This document shows, piece by piece, positions 1-5,607 of a DNA stretch of 6,796 nt. Position numbers and translations under genes: made by a program. The DNA is taken from the NCBI GenBank assembly GCA_022703745.1, contig JAKLDB010000027.1, forward strand, positions 1-6,796, given 5' to 3'. The stretch's first letter is position 1, and every line of letters starts with the position of its first letter. This DNA is from Patescibacteria group bacterium. GTDB lineage: Bacteria > Patescibacteriota > Kazan-3B-28. The notes beneath the pieces are model-generated. The model saw only the letters and a list, made by a program, of their open reading frames with translations. It made no database searches and was not told the DNA's origin.

Positions 1-832
1 CGTAGCGACGGAAGTTTTGGAAAGTGTTTACAAATAATGCTCTGGCGTTATCTACGGTAGCAAGATCTCCAGGACGTATTTTTTTATAGACTTCCAGTAG
101 TGCTTGGTCGGTAGATTTAGTAGGATCTTTGTCGATAGTGTTCTTGAGAAACGTCATCTTTGGATTGTCATCGATGTCGGCAAAGAGCTCCGTAAGTTCT
201 GCATCGCTACTAATACCAAATGCTCGAAGAATAGTGGTGATGAAAGTTTTTCTCTTGCGATCAATTTTTACGGAGATAATTCCCTTACTGTTAGTTTCAA
301 TTTCTAACCAAGCACCGCGTTCAGGAATAATTTTGGCTCCATATTGTCCGTGTTCAAGGCCGTCTTCTCGGGTAAATAACACTCCAGATGAGCGAACTAA
401 CTGGGAAACGATAACTCTTTCAACTCCGTTAATAATAAAAGTTCCGGAACTTGTCATTACCGGAATATCTCCGAGAAAAACTTCTTGTTCTTTTATTTCA
501 CCAGTGTTCTTATTCACCAAACGCAACTTCACCCGCAGACTAGATTCAAACGTTGCATAACGTTCGCGTGCCTGTGCTTGGGTGTATTTGGGTTCTTCGA
601 AATAATAGTCGACAAAATGAAGTTCCAGATTTTTCCCGGTCAAGTCCTCAATGGGACTAATTTCTGCAAACAATTCTTTCAGTCCTTCGCGCACGAAGTA
701 CTCGTAGGAACGATTTTGCAGACTATTTAGCTCGGGAAGCGAAGGAACTTTTTTCTTATCGGTATACCACTTATCTTCGTAATTGTGGTTCTCGGTAATT
801 GAAATATCCTGGTCTAGGGGATTTTTTGCCAT
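1..832 (-). CDS. rpoB: RNA polymerase beta subunit, N-terminal 277 codons (cut by window edge)
   Basis: This is the start of the beta subunit of the catalytic core RNA polymerase. Translating down from an ATG at 832-830 gives an open frame of 277 codons that leaves the window at base 1. Recognisable beta motifs appear in family order: LRVKLRLV at about residues 99-106, the stretch EIKEQEVFLGDIPVMTSSGT at 112-131, GVERVIVSQL at 136-145 in the protrusion domain, RGAWLE at 172-177, and a DPT...EVYKKIRPGD block at about 237-256. Most bacteria have SPGV after the SQL motif; here it reads SSGV (residues 148-151), with Ser in place of Pro close to the N-terminal rifampicin cluster. The start fits the usual family N-terminus, and a modest AGCAGG ribosome site lies 7-8 nt upstream. 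It follows the lipoprotein gene but has its own promoter (963-991). Identification is firm; the rest of the gene is outside the window. Confidence 0.97.
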   Translation of the reverse strand, partial: MAKNPLDQDISITENHNYEDKWYTDKKKVPSLPELNSLQNRSYEYFVREGLKELFAEISPIEDLTGKNLELHFVDYYFEEPKYTQAQARERYATFESSLRVKLRLVNKNTGEIKEQEVFLGDIPVMTSSGTFIINGVERVIVSQLVRSSGVLFTREDGLEHGQYGAKIIPERGAWLEIETNSKGIISVKIDRKRKTFITTILRAFGISSDAELTELFADIDDNPKMTFLKNTIDKDPTKSTDQALLEVYKKIRPGDLATVDNARALFVNTFQNFRRY

Positions 833-901
833 AAAAATACCTGCTCTTTGAATGGAGAGTTAATCAAAAAGTTATGAATAGAACCAGCTTTTAATGTCTG
901 T

Positions 902-939
902 ACGGATAGCCGAACTGTAACTAAAAACTAAGCTTCCGT
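902..939 (-). other. possible hairpin in rpoB leader
   Basis: The rpoB leader holds an inverted repeat: ACGGA plus AGC on the 5' side pairs with GCT plus TCCGT on the 3' side, with one bulged A, around a loop of about 20 nt. It has no U-tract in either direction, so it is not an intrinsic terminator. Known rpoB leaders can carry attenuators or protein-binding structures, but nothing here identifies one. The rest of the 833-998 gap holds only the promoter and a weak ribosome-binding site. Confidence 0.3.
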
Positions 940-962
940 CAATACCTACTCGAGGTGTATGT

Positions 963-991
963 ATTATATAAGACTATTTTTCTTGGTGCAA
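963..991 (-). promoter_or_regulatory. sigma-70-type promoter for rpoB
   Basis: On the minus strand, TTGCAC (991-986) is followed by a 17-bp spacer and a perfect TATAAT (968-963). The -35 matches consensus only in its TTG; the -10 matches 6/6. Transcription would start near 956-957, giving a leader of about 120 nt before the rpoB ATG at 832. The -35 begins 8 nt after the lipoprotein stop codon, and no terminator separates them, so read-through from the lemA operon into rpoB is also possible. Confidence 0.7.
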
Positions 992-998
992 TGCTTAT

Positions 999-1835
999 TT
1001 ATCCCTGGATAATAAAGTTGGCAGTTCGAACAGTCGTTTGGTTGATTTTGGCAGTTACCTCAAAACTCCCTGTTGGCCAAAGTTTATCGCTCCAGAGGCG
1101 ACCAAATTGGCTTTTTCCAAGAGAAAAGAGGACGGTATCGTTTCCAGACACTACCGAGGAGAAGGTATTGACCAGGGTATCGGTTTTTACCTGTCTTACG
1201 GCTACTTCCAGATCTGTTCCAGCCGGTGCATTACCTATACCTACCTGGATGTAGATAGTGGGAGTGGTTCGGGAAAAATAAGTCTTACCGCTAGATATCC
1301 TATTATCCCCCGTCAGGGAATCTCCAAAGCTTAAGCTGGTAATAATTCTCCCTAATTGCTGTTTTTCTGCTTCTGCATCGGTCGCAATGTGGAAAAAGAC
1401 TGTTTTAGCCAGATTTTCTCCAATATATACTTCTGTTTTGTAATCTCCAGTTGGCCAGCTTAGACTTGGCCGTTCAATTCGAGAACTAAGCCAGCTAGAG
1501 TTGGTTTTGTAGTTGAAGTCGAATTGGTTACGAGAATCGGTACGTTTGCCAGAAAAAGTCTCCGTGGCAAGAATCTGGTTTGGGAGCTTGTACCAAACTA
1601 CCCTGATTGCAGTAGTACTGGTCGGGCGAACAACTTGAGCAGAGAGATAGATTGAAGGAGAGCTGTCCCCAACCTCTTCCAGATTGTTTTCTGGTTGGTT
1701 ATCGTATTTGATACCGGTTGCAATCACTGCCTGGGCGATATCTGTTGTGGTGTTTGCCTGTGGTCGGTTACAACTGGATCCAGTTAGTCCCATAAAAATA
1801 AGTATGCCTGCTAGGATGATGTGAAAAGTTTTCAT
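999..1835 (-). CDS. putative lipoprotein with two tandem Ig-like beta domains
   Basis: I do not recognise a named family for this 278-residue protein. The N-terminus is a signal peptide: basic MK, a hydrophobic run from about residues 5 to 18, then GSSC with Cys22 as the likely lipidated residue. The -3 Gly is not the commonest lipobox residue, so lipidation is probable but not certain. After a Thr/Asn/Gln-rich linker there are two similar units, residues about 60-150 and 191-276. Each begins PSIYLSAQ or PTIYIQVG and ends with WPTG (127-130 and 253-256) followed by a strand and TVFFHI or TANFII. This pattern suggests two beta-sandwich domains made by internal duplication. The gene starts 1 nt after the htpX stop, so it is probably translationally coupled to htpX and lemA. 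I infer an envelope role linked to the HtpX/LemA system, as partner or substrate. A stop (TAA) lies at 1001-999. Confidence 0.85.
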   Translation of the reverse strand: MKTFHIILAGILIFMGLTGSSCNRPQANTTTDIAQAVIATGIKYDNQPENNLEEVGDSSPSIYLSAQVVRPTSTTAIRVVWYKLPNQILATETFSGKRTDSRNQFDFNYKTNSSWLSSRIERPSLSWPTGDYKTEVYIGENLAKTVFFHIATDAEAEKQQLGRIITSLSFGDSLTGDNRISSGKTYFSRTTPTIYIQVGIGNAPAGTDLEVAVRQVKTDTLVNTFSSVVSGNDTVLFSLGKSQFGRLWSDKLWPTGSFEVTAKINQTTVRTANFIIQG

Positions 1836-1836
1836 T

Positions 1837-2721
1837 CTATGCCCCCATGCTTCTTAGTAATTTAATTCTTTGTTCGATTGGTGGGTGGGTAGACCAAAGA
1901 TTCGCTACTGTCTCCCCTACTTTCTTAGAGAATGGGCTGACGATAAACAAATGAGCAGTAGCACGATTGGCAGTACGCAAAGTTTTAGGATGAGTAGAAA
2001 TTTTTTCTAGTGCTCTAGCCAAACCTTCTGGGTAACGTGTCAGCATTGCACCAGAAGCATCAGCCAGAAGTTCTCGTTTACGAGAAATGGCGAGTTGAAT
2101 TAACGTAACAAAGATGGGTGAAAGAACTAATAGAACTATTCCTACGATTGCCATCCAATTGTTTCCCTCATTGTTGTCGCTGCTACCAAAAAGTCGAGCA
2201 CGAGTGAACCAATCTGCCAAAAGAGTTATTACACCAACTAAGGTAATAACTACTGTTGCTAGTAGGATGTCGTAGTTTTTTACATGCGAAAGTTCGTGAG
2301 AAATAACTCCTTCTAATTCTGTCTTGTCTAGATTCTCAATTAGTCCACGAGTAAGAGCAATGGAAGCGTGTTTGGGATCGCGTCCAGTTGCAAATGCATT
2401 GAGGGATGGATCTTCAATTACATATATCTTAGGGACAGGAACACCGGCAGTAATGCTAAGATTTTCTACCAGGTTTTGGATTTTGTGTTCGGTAAGATTA
2501 TTTGGATCTATCAGCCTAGCTCTAGTGGTAGCGAGGGCTAGTTTATCGCTTTGGAAATAGCTTATCCAATTCATTACCACACTAAGACCTACGGCAAACC
2601 AAAGCAGACTCTGGTCTTTGTAGATATATGAGAGAGCCCAACCAATTCCAGTTACAACGGCAAAGAATATTGCCATTAGGAGAATCGTGCGCAATCGGTT
2701 TGAAGCAATCTCTCGATACAT
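1837..2721 (-). CDS. htpX: HtpX-family membrane zinc metalloprotease (M48)
   Basis: This is an integral membrane protease that in studied bacteria degrades misfolded membrane proteins. The 294-residue length is normal for the family. Hydrophobic segments lie at about 13-33 and 38-58, and another pair at about 152-171 and 189-211. The zinc site is HELSH (142-146), with the third ligand probably Glu217 in SRKRELLAD. Family motifs VPKIYVIEDPSLNAFATG (about 96-113) and STHPP (277-281) are intact, so the enzyme should be active. The ATG at 2721-2719 lies 1 nt after the lemA TAA, and its TAG is 1 nt before the lipoprotein ATG. HtpX and LemA are neighbours in many bacteria, which supports a joint envelope quality-control role. 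No separate ribosome site is needed given the coupling. Confidence 0.96.
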   Translation of the reverse strand: MYREIASNRLRTILLMAIFFAVVTGIGWALSYIYKDQSLLWFAVGLSVVMNWISYFQSDKLALATTRARLIDPNNLTEHKIQNLVENLSITAGVPVPKIYVIEDPSLNAFATGRDPKHASIALTRGLIENLDKTELEGVISHELSHVKNYDILLATVVITLVGVITLLADWFTRARLFGSSDNNEGNNWMAIVGIVLLVLSPIFVTLIQLAISRKRELLADASGAMLTRYPEGLARALEKISTHPKTLRTANRATAHLFIVSPFSKKVGETVANLWSTHPPIEQRIKLLRSMGA

Positions 2722-2722
2722 T

Positions 2723-3277
2723 TTAGAACTTCACTTCGGGAAGCTCGCGTTCTTTAATGTCCTCCAACTCAAATTGTTCGCGACGAGCAAAATTGAACAT
2801 TTGGACGAACAGATTGGTAGGAAACACTTCGCGACGGATGTTGTAATCCCGCACGTTGGTGTTGTAGAAACGACGAGCAGACATGATCTTGTTTTCTGTG
2901 TCGCTCAATTCTTCTTGCAATGCCAAAAAGTTTTGGTTTGCTTTTAGGTCGGGATAATTTTCGGCTACTGCAAACAAACTTCTAAGAGTAGAAGTTAGGG
3001 CATTTTCTGCTGCTGCTTTTTGCTTGAAATCGCCACTTTCTGCTGCAATTGCATTGCTACGAGCTTGGGTTACTTTCTCGAATAGTTCGCGTTCATGTGT
3101 TGCATATCCCTGAACTGTGTTTACTAAGTTAGGGATTAAATCGTGCCGACGCTTGAGTTGAACGTCGATATCACTGGCGGCTTCATTTACTCGGTTCTTT
3201 AGTACTACCAGCCCGTTGAACATTCCGACCAGCCAAGCGGCTAGTAAGATGATAGCTATCCATATAATCCACCACAT
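2723..3277 (-). CDS. lemA: LemA family membrane protein
   Basis: LemA proteins have one N-terminal membrane helix and a long helical-bundle domain outside; their biochemical role is unclear. Here 184 residues include a hydrophobic helix at about 3-23 and then the family signature NRVNEAASDIDVQLKRRHDL with IPNLVNTVQGYATHE (28-62). NFLALQEELSDTENKI and ARRFYNTNVRDYN follow (116-146), then FPTN (152-155). The length and motif order are typical. An AAGGAGGA site 3 nt before the ATG makes the start secure. It is the first gene of the lemA-htpX-lipoprotein operon with its own promoter at 3326-3354. The following htpX gene begins one base after the lemA stop, so both are probably made in a fixed ratio. 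What LemA does for HtpX is not known from sequence. Confidence 0.96.
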   Translation of the reverse strand: MWWIIWIAIILLAAWLVGMFNGLVVLKNRVNEAASDIDVQLKRRHDLIPNLVNTVQGYATHERELFEKVTQARSNAIAAESGDFKQKAAAENALTSTLRSLFAVAENYPDLKANQNFLALQEELSDTENKIMSARRFYNTNVRDYNIRREVFPTNLFVQMFNFARREQFELEDIKERELPEVKF

Positions 3278-3280
3278 ATT

Positions 3281-3288
3281 TCCTCCTT
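3281..3288 (-). promoter_or_regulatory. strong Shine-Dalgarno site of lemA
   Basis: AAGGAGGA lies 3 nt before the lemA ATG (GGAGG core to ATG about 4 nt). It is the best ribosome site in the window, as expected for the first gene of an operon whose two later genes depend on coupling. Confidence 0.85.
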
Positions 3289-3325
3289 GTTTATAGTTTA
3301 GAGATTAGATTAGAGACTATGGCTT

Positions 3326-3354
3326 AGTATACTCGTTTTCTATCCCCGTTTGAA
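3326..3354 (-). promoter_or_regulatory. promoter of the lemA-htpX-lipoprotein operon
   Basis: TTCAAA (3354-3349, 4/6 to consensus) is followed by a 17-bp spacer and TATACT (3331-3326, 5/6). Transcription would start near 3319-3320, about 42 nt before the lemA ATG. The -35 lies inside the last codons of the DUF218 gene. It also sits in the loop of a perfect 7-bp inverted repeat (3340-3346 with 3360-3366), which could be an operator or chance. Confidence 0.55.
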
Positions 3355-3915
3355 GAAGAGGGATAGATAGATTATCTTTTGCAATTCACTAGCAGTAATT
3401 TTCCTGGCCCAATTGTCATTCCACCAGCCATTTTTGCGCCAGGCTGAATCTGAAGCAGAGTGATTGATGATTTTAATAGAATTACCTAGGTAGTAGCTGA
3501 AAGTAAGGGAGGCTCTGCGCTGATGATAGGGAGAAGTTACCAGGATAATAGAGCTGATATGGTTGCTTGAGATAAGGTCACGAGTAAATTTGGCGTTGTC
3601 TATTGTATTACGAGCTTCCTTTTCTACCAGGATACTTTCAGAAGCTACTCCTAGATTTATGGCAAGTCTTTTCATTGCTTCAGCATTGGATTCCCCTTCA
3701 TCTCTAGCGGCACCGGACATGATGAGAAGAGGAGCCCAGCCAGCCTGGAAGAGTTTTACTCCTTCTTTTACTCGAAGGTCAGTCTCTCCCCCACTGATGA
3801 TGATAATGGCATCTGCTTTGGTTAATTTGTCCTGGGGAGATAGATAAAAACCGGCACCGATAATAACACCGGTGACAATGGCTAGTATCCCAATTACACC
3901 AATTAGGTATTTCAC
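3340..3915 (-). CDS. YdcF/SanA/ElyC-like DUF218 membrane protein
   Basis: This 191-residue protein has one N-terminal membrane helix (about 2-24) and a DUF218 domain. Family landmarks are ADAIIIISGG (34-43), Arg48 and the GVKLF turn (52-56), MSG (66-68), EKEARNTIDNA (98-108) and VTSPYHQRRA (126-135), whose His and Arg are usually conserved. Some members (SanA, ElyC) affect envelope barrier or peptidoglycan and carrier-lipid metabolism; the reaction here is unknown. The start codon is GTG at 3915-3913, overlapping the TGA of the LysM gene in a GTGA, so translation is likely coupled; I see no good Shine-Dalgarno of its own. The domain would face outside if the helix is an uncleaved anchor. The TAG stop lies inside the promoter region of lemA. 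No terminator is visible after it. Confidence 0.9.
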   Translation of the reverse strand: MKYLIGVIGILAIVTGVIIGAGFYLSPQDKLTKADAIIIISGGETDLRVKEGVKLFQAGWAPLLIMSGAARDEGESNAEAMKRLAINLGVASESILVEKEARNTIDNAKFTRDLISSNHISSIILVTSPYHQRRASLTFSYYLGNSIKIINHSASDSAWRKNGWWNDNWARKITASELQKIIYLSLFFKRG

Positions 3916-4316
3916 GGCAACTTAAGTTCTTGGCCTACTGTTAGATCGTAGGGAGCCTTAAGATCGTTCATATCTGCCAACTCTTGCCATTCGATATTTA
4001 GAGCACTAGCGATACTGTAGAGAGTGTCTCCAGACTTTACGGTATATTTTTCACTACTACGTAGTGTAAAGCTACCACTGTCGTCAGTAGGTTCGTTGGT
4101 AGTTGTATTAGAAACCGTAGTGGTGTTCCCTAATGAAGGATTGATAATACCAAGGGGTTTGATAAATATGGTGGCTATAAGGCCTCGAAAAGCGAAGATA
4201 AGGAAGATGAGTGAGAAGAATAGAGCGTATAGAACAATAACGGAAAACGGATCCTCGCGGAAACGCTTCTTTACTCGGTAACCATACCGTCTAGCTTGGT
4301 GGGGTAATGTTGCCAT
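3912..4316 (-). CDS. single-pass membrane protein with C-terminal LysM domain
   Basis: LysM domains bind N-acetylglucosamine-containing glycans such as peptidoglycan. The 134-residue protein has a basic cytoplasmic start (RRYGYRVKKRFR), one membrane helix at about 25-52, a Thr/Asn/Ser-rich linker at about 64-88, and one LysM domain filling 91-134. The domain begins YTVKSGDTLYSIA and ends LTVGQELKLP, the usual LysM beginning and end. There is no catalytic domain, so I infer a wall-binding anchor or scaffold. The ATG lies 16 nt after the CCA of tRNA-Leu(CAG); GGTAAG upstream is a weak ribosome site. It overlaps the DUF218 gene by 4 nt, and together they look like an envelope pair. No own promoter is visible, so expression may depend on transcription through the tRNA and HNH genes. 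Confidence 0.9.
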   Translation of the reverse strand: MATLPHQARRYGYRVKKRFREDPFSVIVLYALFFSLIFLIFAFRGLIATIFIKPLGIINPSLGNTTTVSNTTTNEPTDDSGSFTLRSSEKYTVKSGDTLYSIASALNIEWQELADMNDLKAPYDLTVGQELKLP

Positions 4317-4333
4317 ATGTATATCTTACCATT
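4314..4333. repeat. imperfect direct repeat, copy 1 (start of LysM gene)
   Basis: This 20-bp stretch matches 4890-4909 at 15/20 positions, including CATAT at one end and TTACCATT at the other. It covers the LysM start codon and the gap up to the CCA of tRNA-Leu(CAG). With copy 2 it brackets the HNH gene plus tRNA-Leu(CAG). Confidence 0.45.
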
Positions 4334-4419
4334 GGTGGGCACGAGAGGAGTTGAACCTCCACGGGATTGCTCCCACAGCGACCTGAACGCTGCGCGTATG
4401 CCAGTTCCGCCACGTGCCC
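4333..4419 (-). tRNA. tRNA-Leu(CAG)
   Basis: An 87-nt class II tRNA reading CUG. The acceptor stem GGGCACG/CGTGCCC is fully paired, with discriminator A and encoded CCA. The anticodon stem CAGCG/CGCTG encloses TTCAGGT, giving anticodon CAG. The long variable arm TGGGAGCAATCCCG and the T-arm GGAGG-TTCAACT-CCTCT complete it. G1 is also the last base of the HNH stop codon. It matches tRNA-Leu(AAG) at 6525-6611 in 75 of 87 positions, with compensating changes in the acceptor stem, so the two are paralogues. Confidence 0.97.
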
Positions 4420-4892
4420 TAAACTTTCTTGTGATTACGCCCCCTGTGACTGTCTGTGAGACTATGACAGTTGGGGCAAAGTATTTTCAGGTTTTCAATC
4501 CGGTTGTCGTGACTGTTGCCATTAATGTGATGCAGTTCAAGAGGTAAATATCCGCTGATTGTTTTTTGAGACCAACCACATTCCTCGCAATGCATCGGTT
4601 TTAGTTTGGTAGAGAACAATCTCTTTTTTAATTTGAAACTCTGAAAATTGCTATCCTTTACTAGAATGTCTTCTAACTTTATTCTTGGCTTTCCGATTCC
4701 TTTTAGTCCGGCATTCCATCCTTTTCCGCGAAAATGTTTTGTAGCAAGTTTGTACTCGCGGATATATTTTTGTATTTGTTCGTAATTTCCGCCAGCAGGT
4801 CGAAGATTCAATTTCAATAAAACTTGTCGAATACTAAAAGAGCTTTTAACGGCATCTTTTAATTTTTCCTGTGTCCAACTACGCTTCTTCAT
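4419..4892 (-). CDS. free-standing HNH endonuclease with N-terminal DNA-binding region
   Basis: This 157-residue protein resembles phage-type free-standing HNH nucleases. The N-terminal part reads WTQEKLKDAVKSSFSIRQVL, then LRPAGGNY and HFRGKGWN (53-60), a helical DNA-binding arrangement often found before HNH domains. The nuclease part has C102-x2-C105, then ELHHINGNSHDNRIENL (119-135), ILCPNCH (137-143) with C139-x2-C142, so both zinc-binding Cys pairs and the His-Asn-His core are intact. It probably makes nicks or double-strand breaks in DNA, possibly as a homing enzyme. AGGA lies only 2 nt before the ATG and can be sequestered by a hairpin (4893-4923). The gene sits between tRNA-Leu(UAA) and tRNA-Leu(CAG); its TAG shares its G with the first base of the latter. 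A host restriction role cannot be excluded. Confidence 0.92.
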   Translation of the reverse strand: MKKRSWTQEKLKDAVKSSFSIRQVLLKLNLRPAGGNYEQIQKYIREYKLATKHFRGKGWNAGLKGIGKPRIKLEDILVKDSNFQSFKLKKRLFSTKLKPMHCEECGWSQKTISGYLPLELHHINGNSHDNRIENLKILCPNCHSLTDSHRGRNHKKV

Positions 4893-4909
4893 ATCCTAAT
4901 TTTACCATT
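4890..4909. repeat. imperfect direct repeat, copy 2 (start of HNH gene)
   Basis: Partner of 4314-4333 (15/20 identical). It covers the HNH start codon, its ribosome site and half of the 18-bp palindrome. Part of the match is the shared CAT of the start codons; the remaining 12/17 is modest evidence of common origin. Confidence 0.45.
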
Positions 4910-4923
4910 AATGGTAAAGGGAT
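4893..4923 (-). promoter_or_regulatory. palindrome/hairpin covering the HNH ribosome-binding site
   Basis: TTTACCATTAATGGTAAA (4901-4918) is a perfect 18-bp palindrome. As minus-strand RNA it can form a 7-bp stem with a UUAA loop. Below it, AUCC (4923-4920) can pair with GGAU (4896-4893), which is the AGGA ribosome site directly before the HNH ATG, so the fold would hide the start. The DNA palindrome could instead be a repressor operator: TGGTAAAAT inside it also looks like an extended -10 box, which would give a nearly leaderless HNH transcript. Which of these is real cannot be told from sequence. Confidence 0.5.
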
Positions 4924-4924
4924 A

Positions 4925-4949
4925 GGAATATGTAAAAAGTGCGTATTCC
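4925..4949. repeat. small inverted repeat after tRNA-Leu(UAA)
   Basis: GGAATA (4925-4930) and TATTCC (4944-4949) form a 6-bp inverted repeat with a 13-nt loop, 3 nt from the CCA of tRNA-Leu(UAA). There is no U-tract after it on either strand, so it is not a terminator. It may be chance. Confidence 0.25.
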
Positions 4950-4952
4950 AAT

Positions 4953-5036
4953 TGGTGGGCGGGGTGGGACTCGAACCCACAAGCCTTGCGGCACGACATT
5001 TTAAGTGTCGCGTGTATACCATTCCACCACCCGCCC
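4953..5036 (-). tRNA. tRNA-Leu(UAA)
   Basis: An 84-nt class II tRNA reading UUA (and UUG by wobble). The acceptor GGGCGGG/CCCGCCC is fully paired, with discriminator A and encoded CCA. The anticodon stem CGACA/TGTCG holds CTTAAAA, anticodon TAA. The variable arm is TGCCGCAAGGCTT-like, and the T-loop is TTCGAGT. Its first base (5036) directly follows the CCA of tRNA-Cys (5037), with no spacer. Confidence 0.97.
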
Positions 5037-5110
5037 TGGAGGCCTGGAGGAGAGTCGAACTCCTGTACGGGGTTTTGCAGACCCCTGCCTAACCGCTCGG
5101 CCACCAGGCC
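5037..5110 (-). tRNA. tRNA-Cys(GCA)
   Basis: A 74-nt tRNA with acceptor GGCCTGG/CCAGGCC, the U73 discriminator expected for Cys, and encoded CCA. The anticodon stem GGGGT/ACCCC holds CTGCAAA, anticodon GCA. The T-loop is TTCGACT. It begins 5 nt after the stop codon of the dCMP deaminase gene and abuts tRNA-Leu(UAA) directly, so it is most likely cut from the kinase-deaminase transcript. Confidence 0.97.
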
Positions 5111-5115
5111 AGTTG

Positions 5116-5607
5116 TCAAACTGTGGTTGTCTGTTCGGGATACTTCTTTACTGTATCATCAAGGATTTCAAATTCTATACCTGCTTCTTTAAAAATCCGC
5201 CTACTCTCTGCACTTGCTTGGTAATCTTGTTGGACTACGACGCGGGTAATACCGGAGTTGATAATCATCTTGGCACAGACATAGCAGGGAGTCATTGTGC
5301 AATAAAGTGTACTGCCATCGATTGGAATACCAAAGCGAGCAGCTTGGCAGATGGCATTTTGTTCGGCATGAGAAGTGCGAACACAGTGCTTGGTAATGCG
5401 GCCGTCTTCGTGAATAGTGTCTTTGAATTCATGACCAACCTCGTCACAATGCGGTAGACCCATGGGAGAACCAACGTAACCAGTGGAGAGAATTCTTTTG
5501 TTTTTGGTAATTACGGCTCCACTTCTTCCGCGATCACAAGTAGCACGGCTGCCGACTGCTGCGCAAATTTGAAAAAAATATTCATCCCAAGTTGGCCGGT
5601 TATTCAT
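5116..5607 (-). CDS. deoxycytidylate (dCMP) deaminase family protein
   Basis: A zinc-dependent cytidine-deaminase-fold enzyme, most likely converting dCMP to dUMP for thymidylate synthesis. The 163-residue length fits the dCMP deaminase (ComEB-like) group. The catalytic signature is HAEQNAI (80-86: His80 zinc ligand, Glu82 proton shuttle) and TPCYVC (106-111: Cys108 and Cys111 zinc ligands). The lead-in SRATCDRGRSGAVI (20-33), GYVGSPMGLPHC (43-54) and HCVRTSHAE (74-82) is characteristic of dCMP deaminases and differs from the tRNA editor TadA. The ATG at 5607-5605 overlaps the kinase end by 8 nt. AAGGAG at 5620-5615, 7 nt upstream, fixes the start. The TGA stop is 5 nt before tRNA-Cys. Family assignment is firm; exact substrate is inferred. 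Confidence 0.93.
   Translation of the reverse strand: MNNRPTWDEYFFQICAAVGSRATCDRGRSGAVITKNKRILSTGYVGSPMGLPHCDEVGHEFKDTIHEDGRITKHCVRTSHAEQNAICQAARFGIPIDGSTLYCTMTPCYVCAKMIINSGITRVVVQQDYQASAESRRIFKEAGIEFEILDDTVKKYPEQTTTV

Noticed and set aside
129..560. 143-codon plus-strand reading frame
   Set aside because: It is antisense to the well-conserved rpoB frame and its product has no recognisable motif.
1038..1334. plus-strand reading frames opposite the lipoprotein gene
   Set aside because: They lack ribosome sites and the minus-strand frame has a signal peptide and repeated domains.
3340..3366. Inverted repeat at the end of the DUF218 gene as a terminator
   Set aside because: No U-tract follows on the minus strand, and the stem includes the stop codon.
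4925..4949. GGAATA/TATTCC repeat as a terminator for tRNA-Leu(UAA)
   Set aside because: Only 6 bp, a 13-nt loop, and no U-tract after it.
3912..5118. Recoding of UGA as an amino acid
   Set aside because: TGA ends both the LysM and deaminase proteins at normal family lengths, in one case inside a GTGA overlap.
4871..5192. Several short reading frames on both strands across the Cys/Leu tRNA genes
   Set aside because: They translate tRNA sequence (for example GGVGLEPTSL-like peptides), a well-known annotation artefact.
5116..5607. Deaminase as the TadA editor of A34 in tRNA-Leu(AAG)
   Set aside because: The GLPHC and HCVRTSHAEQNAI context is that of dCMP deaminases; TadA has a different pattern, so the proximity to the A34 tRNA is probably coincidence.
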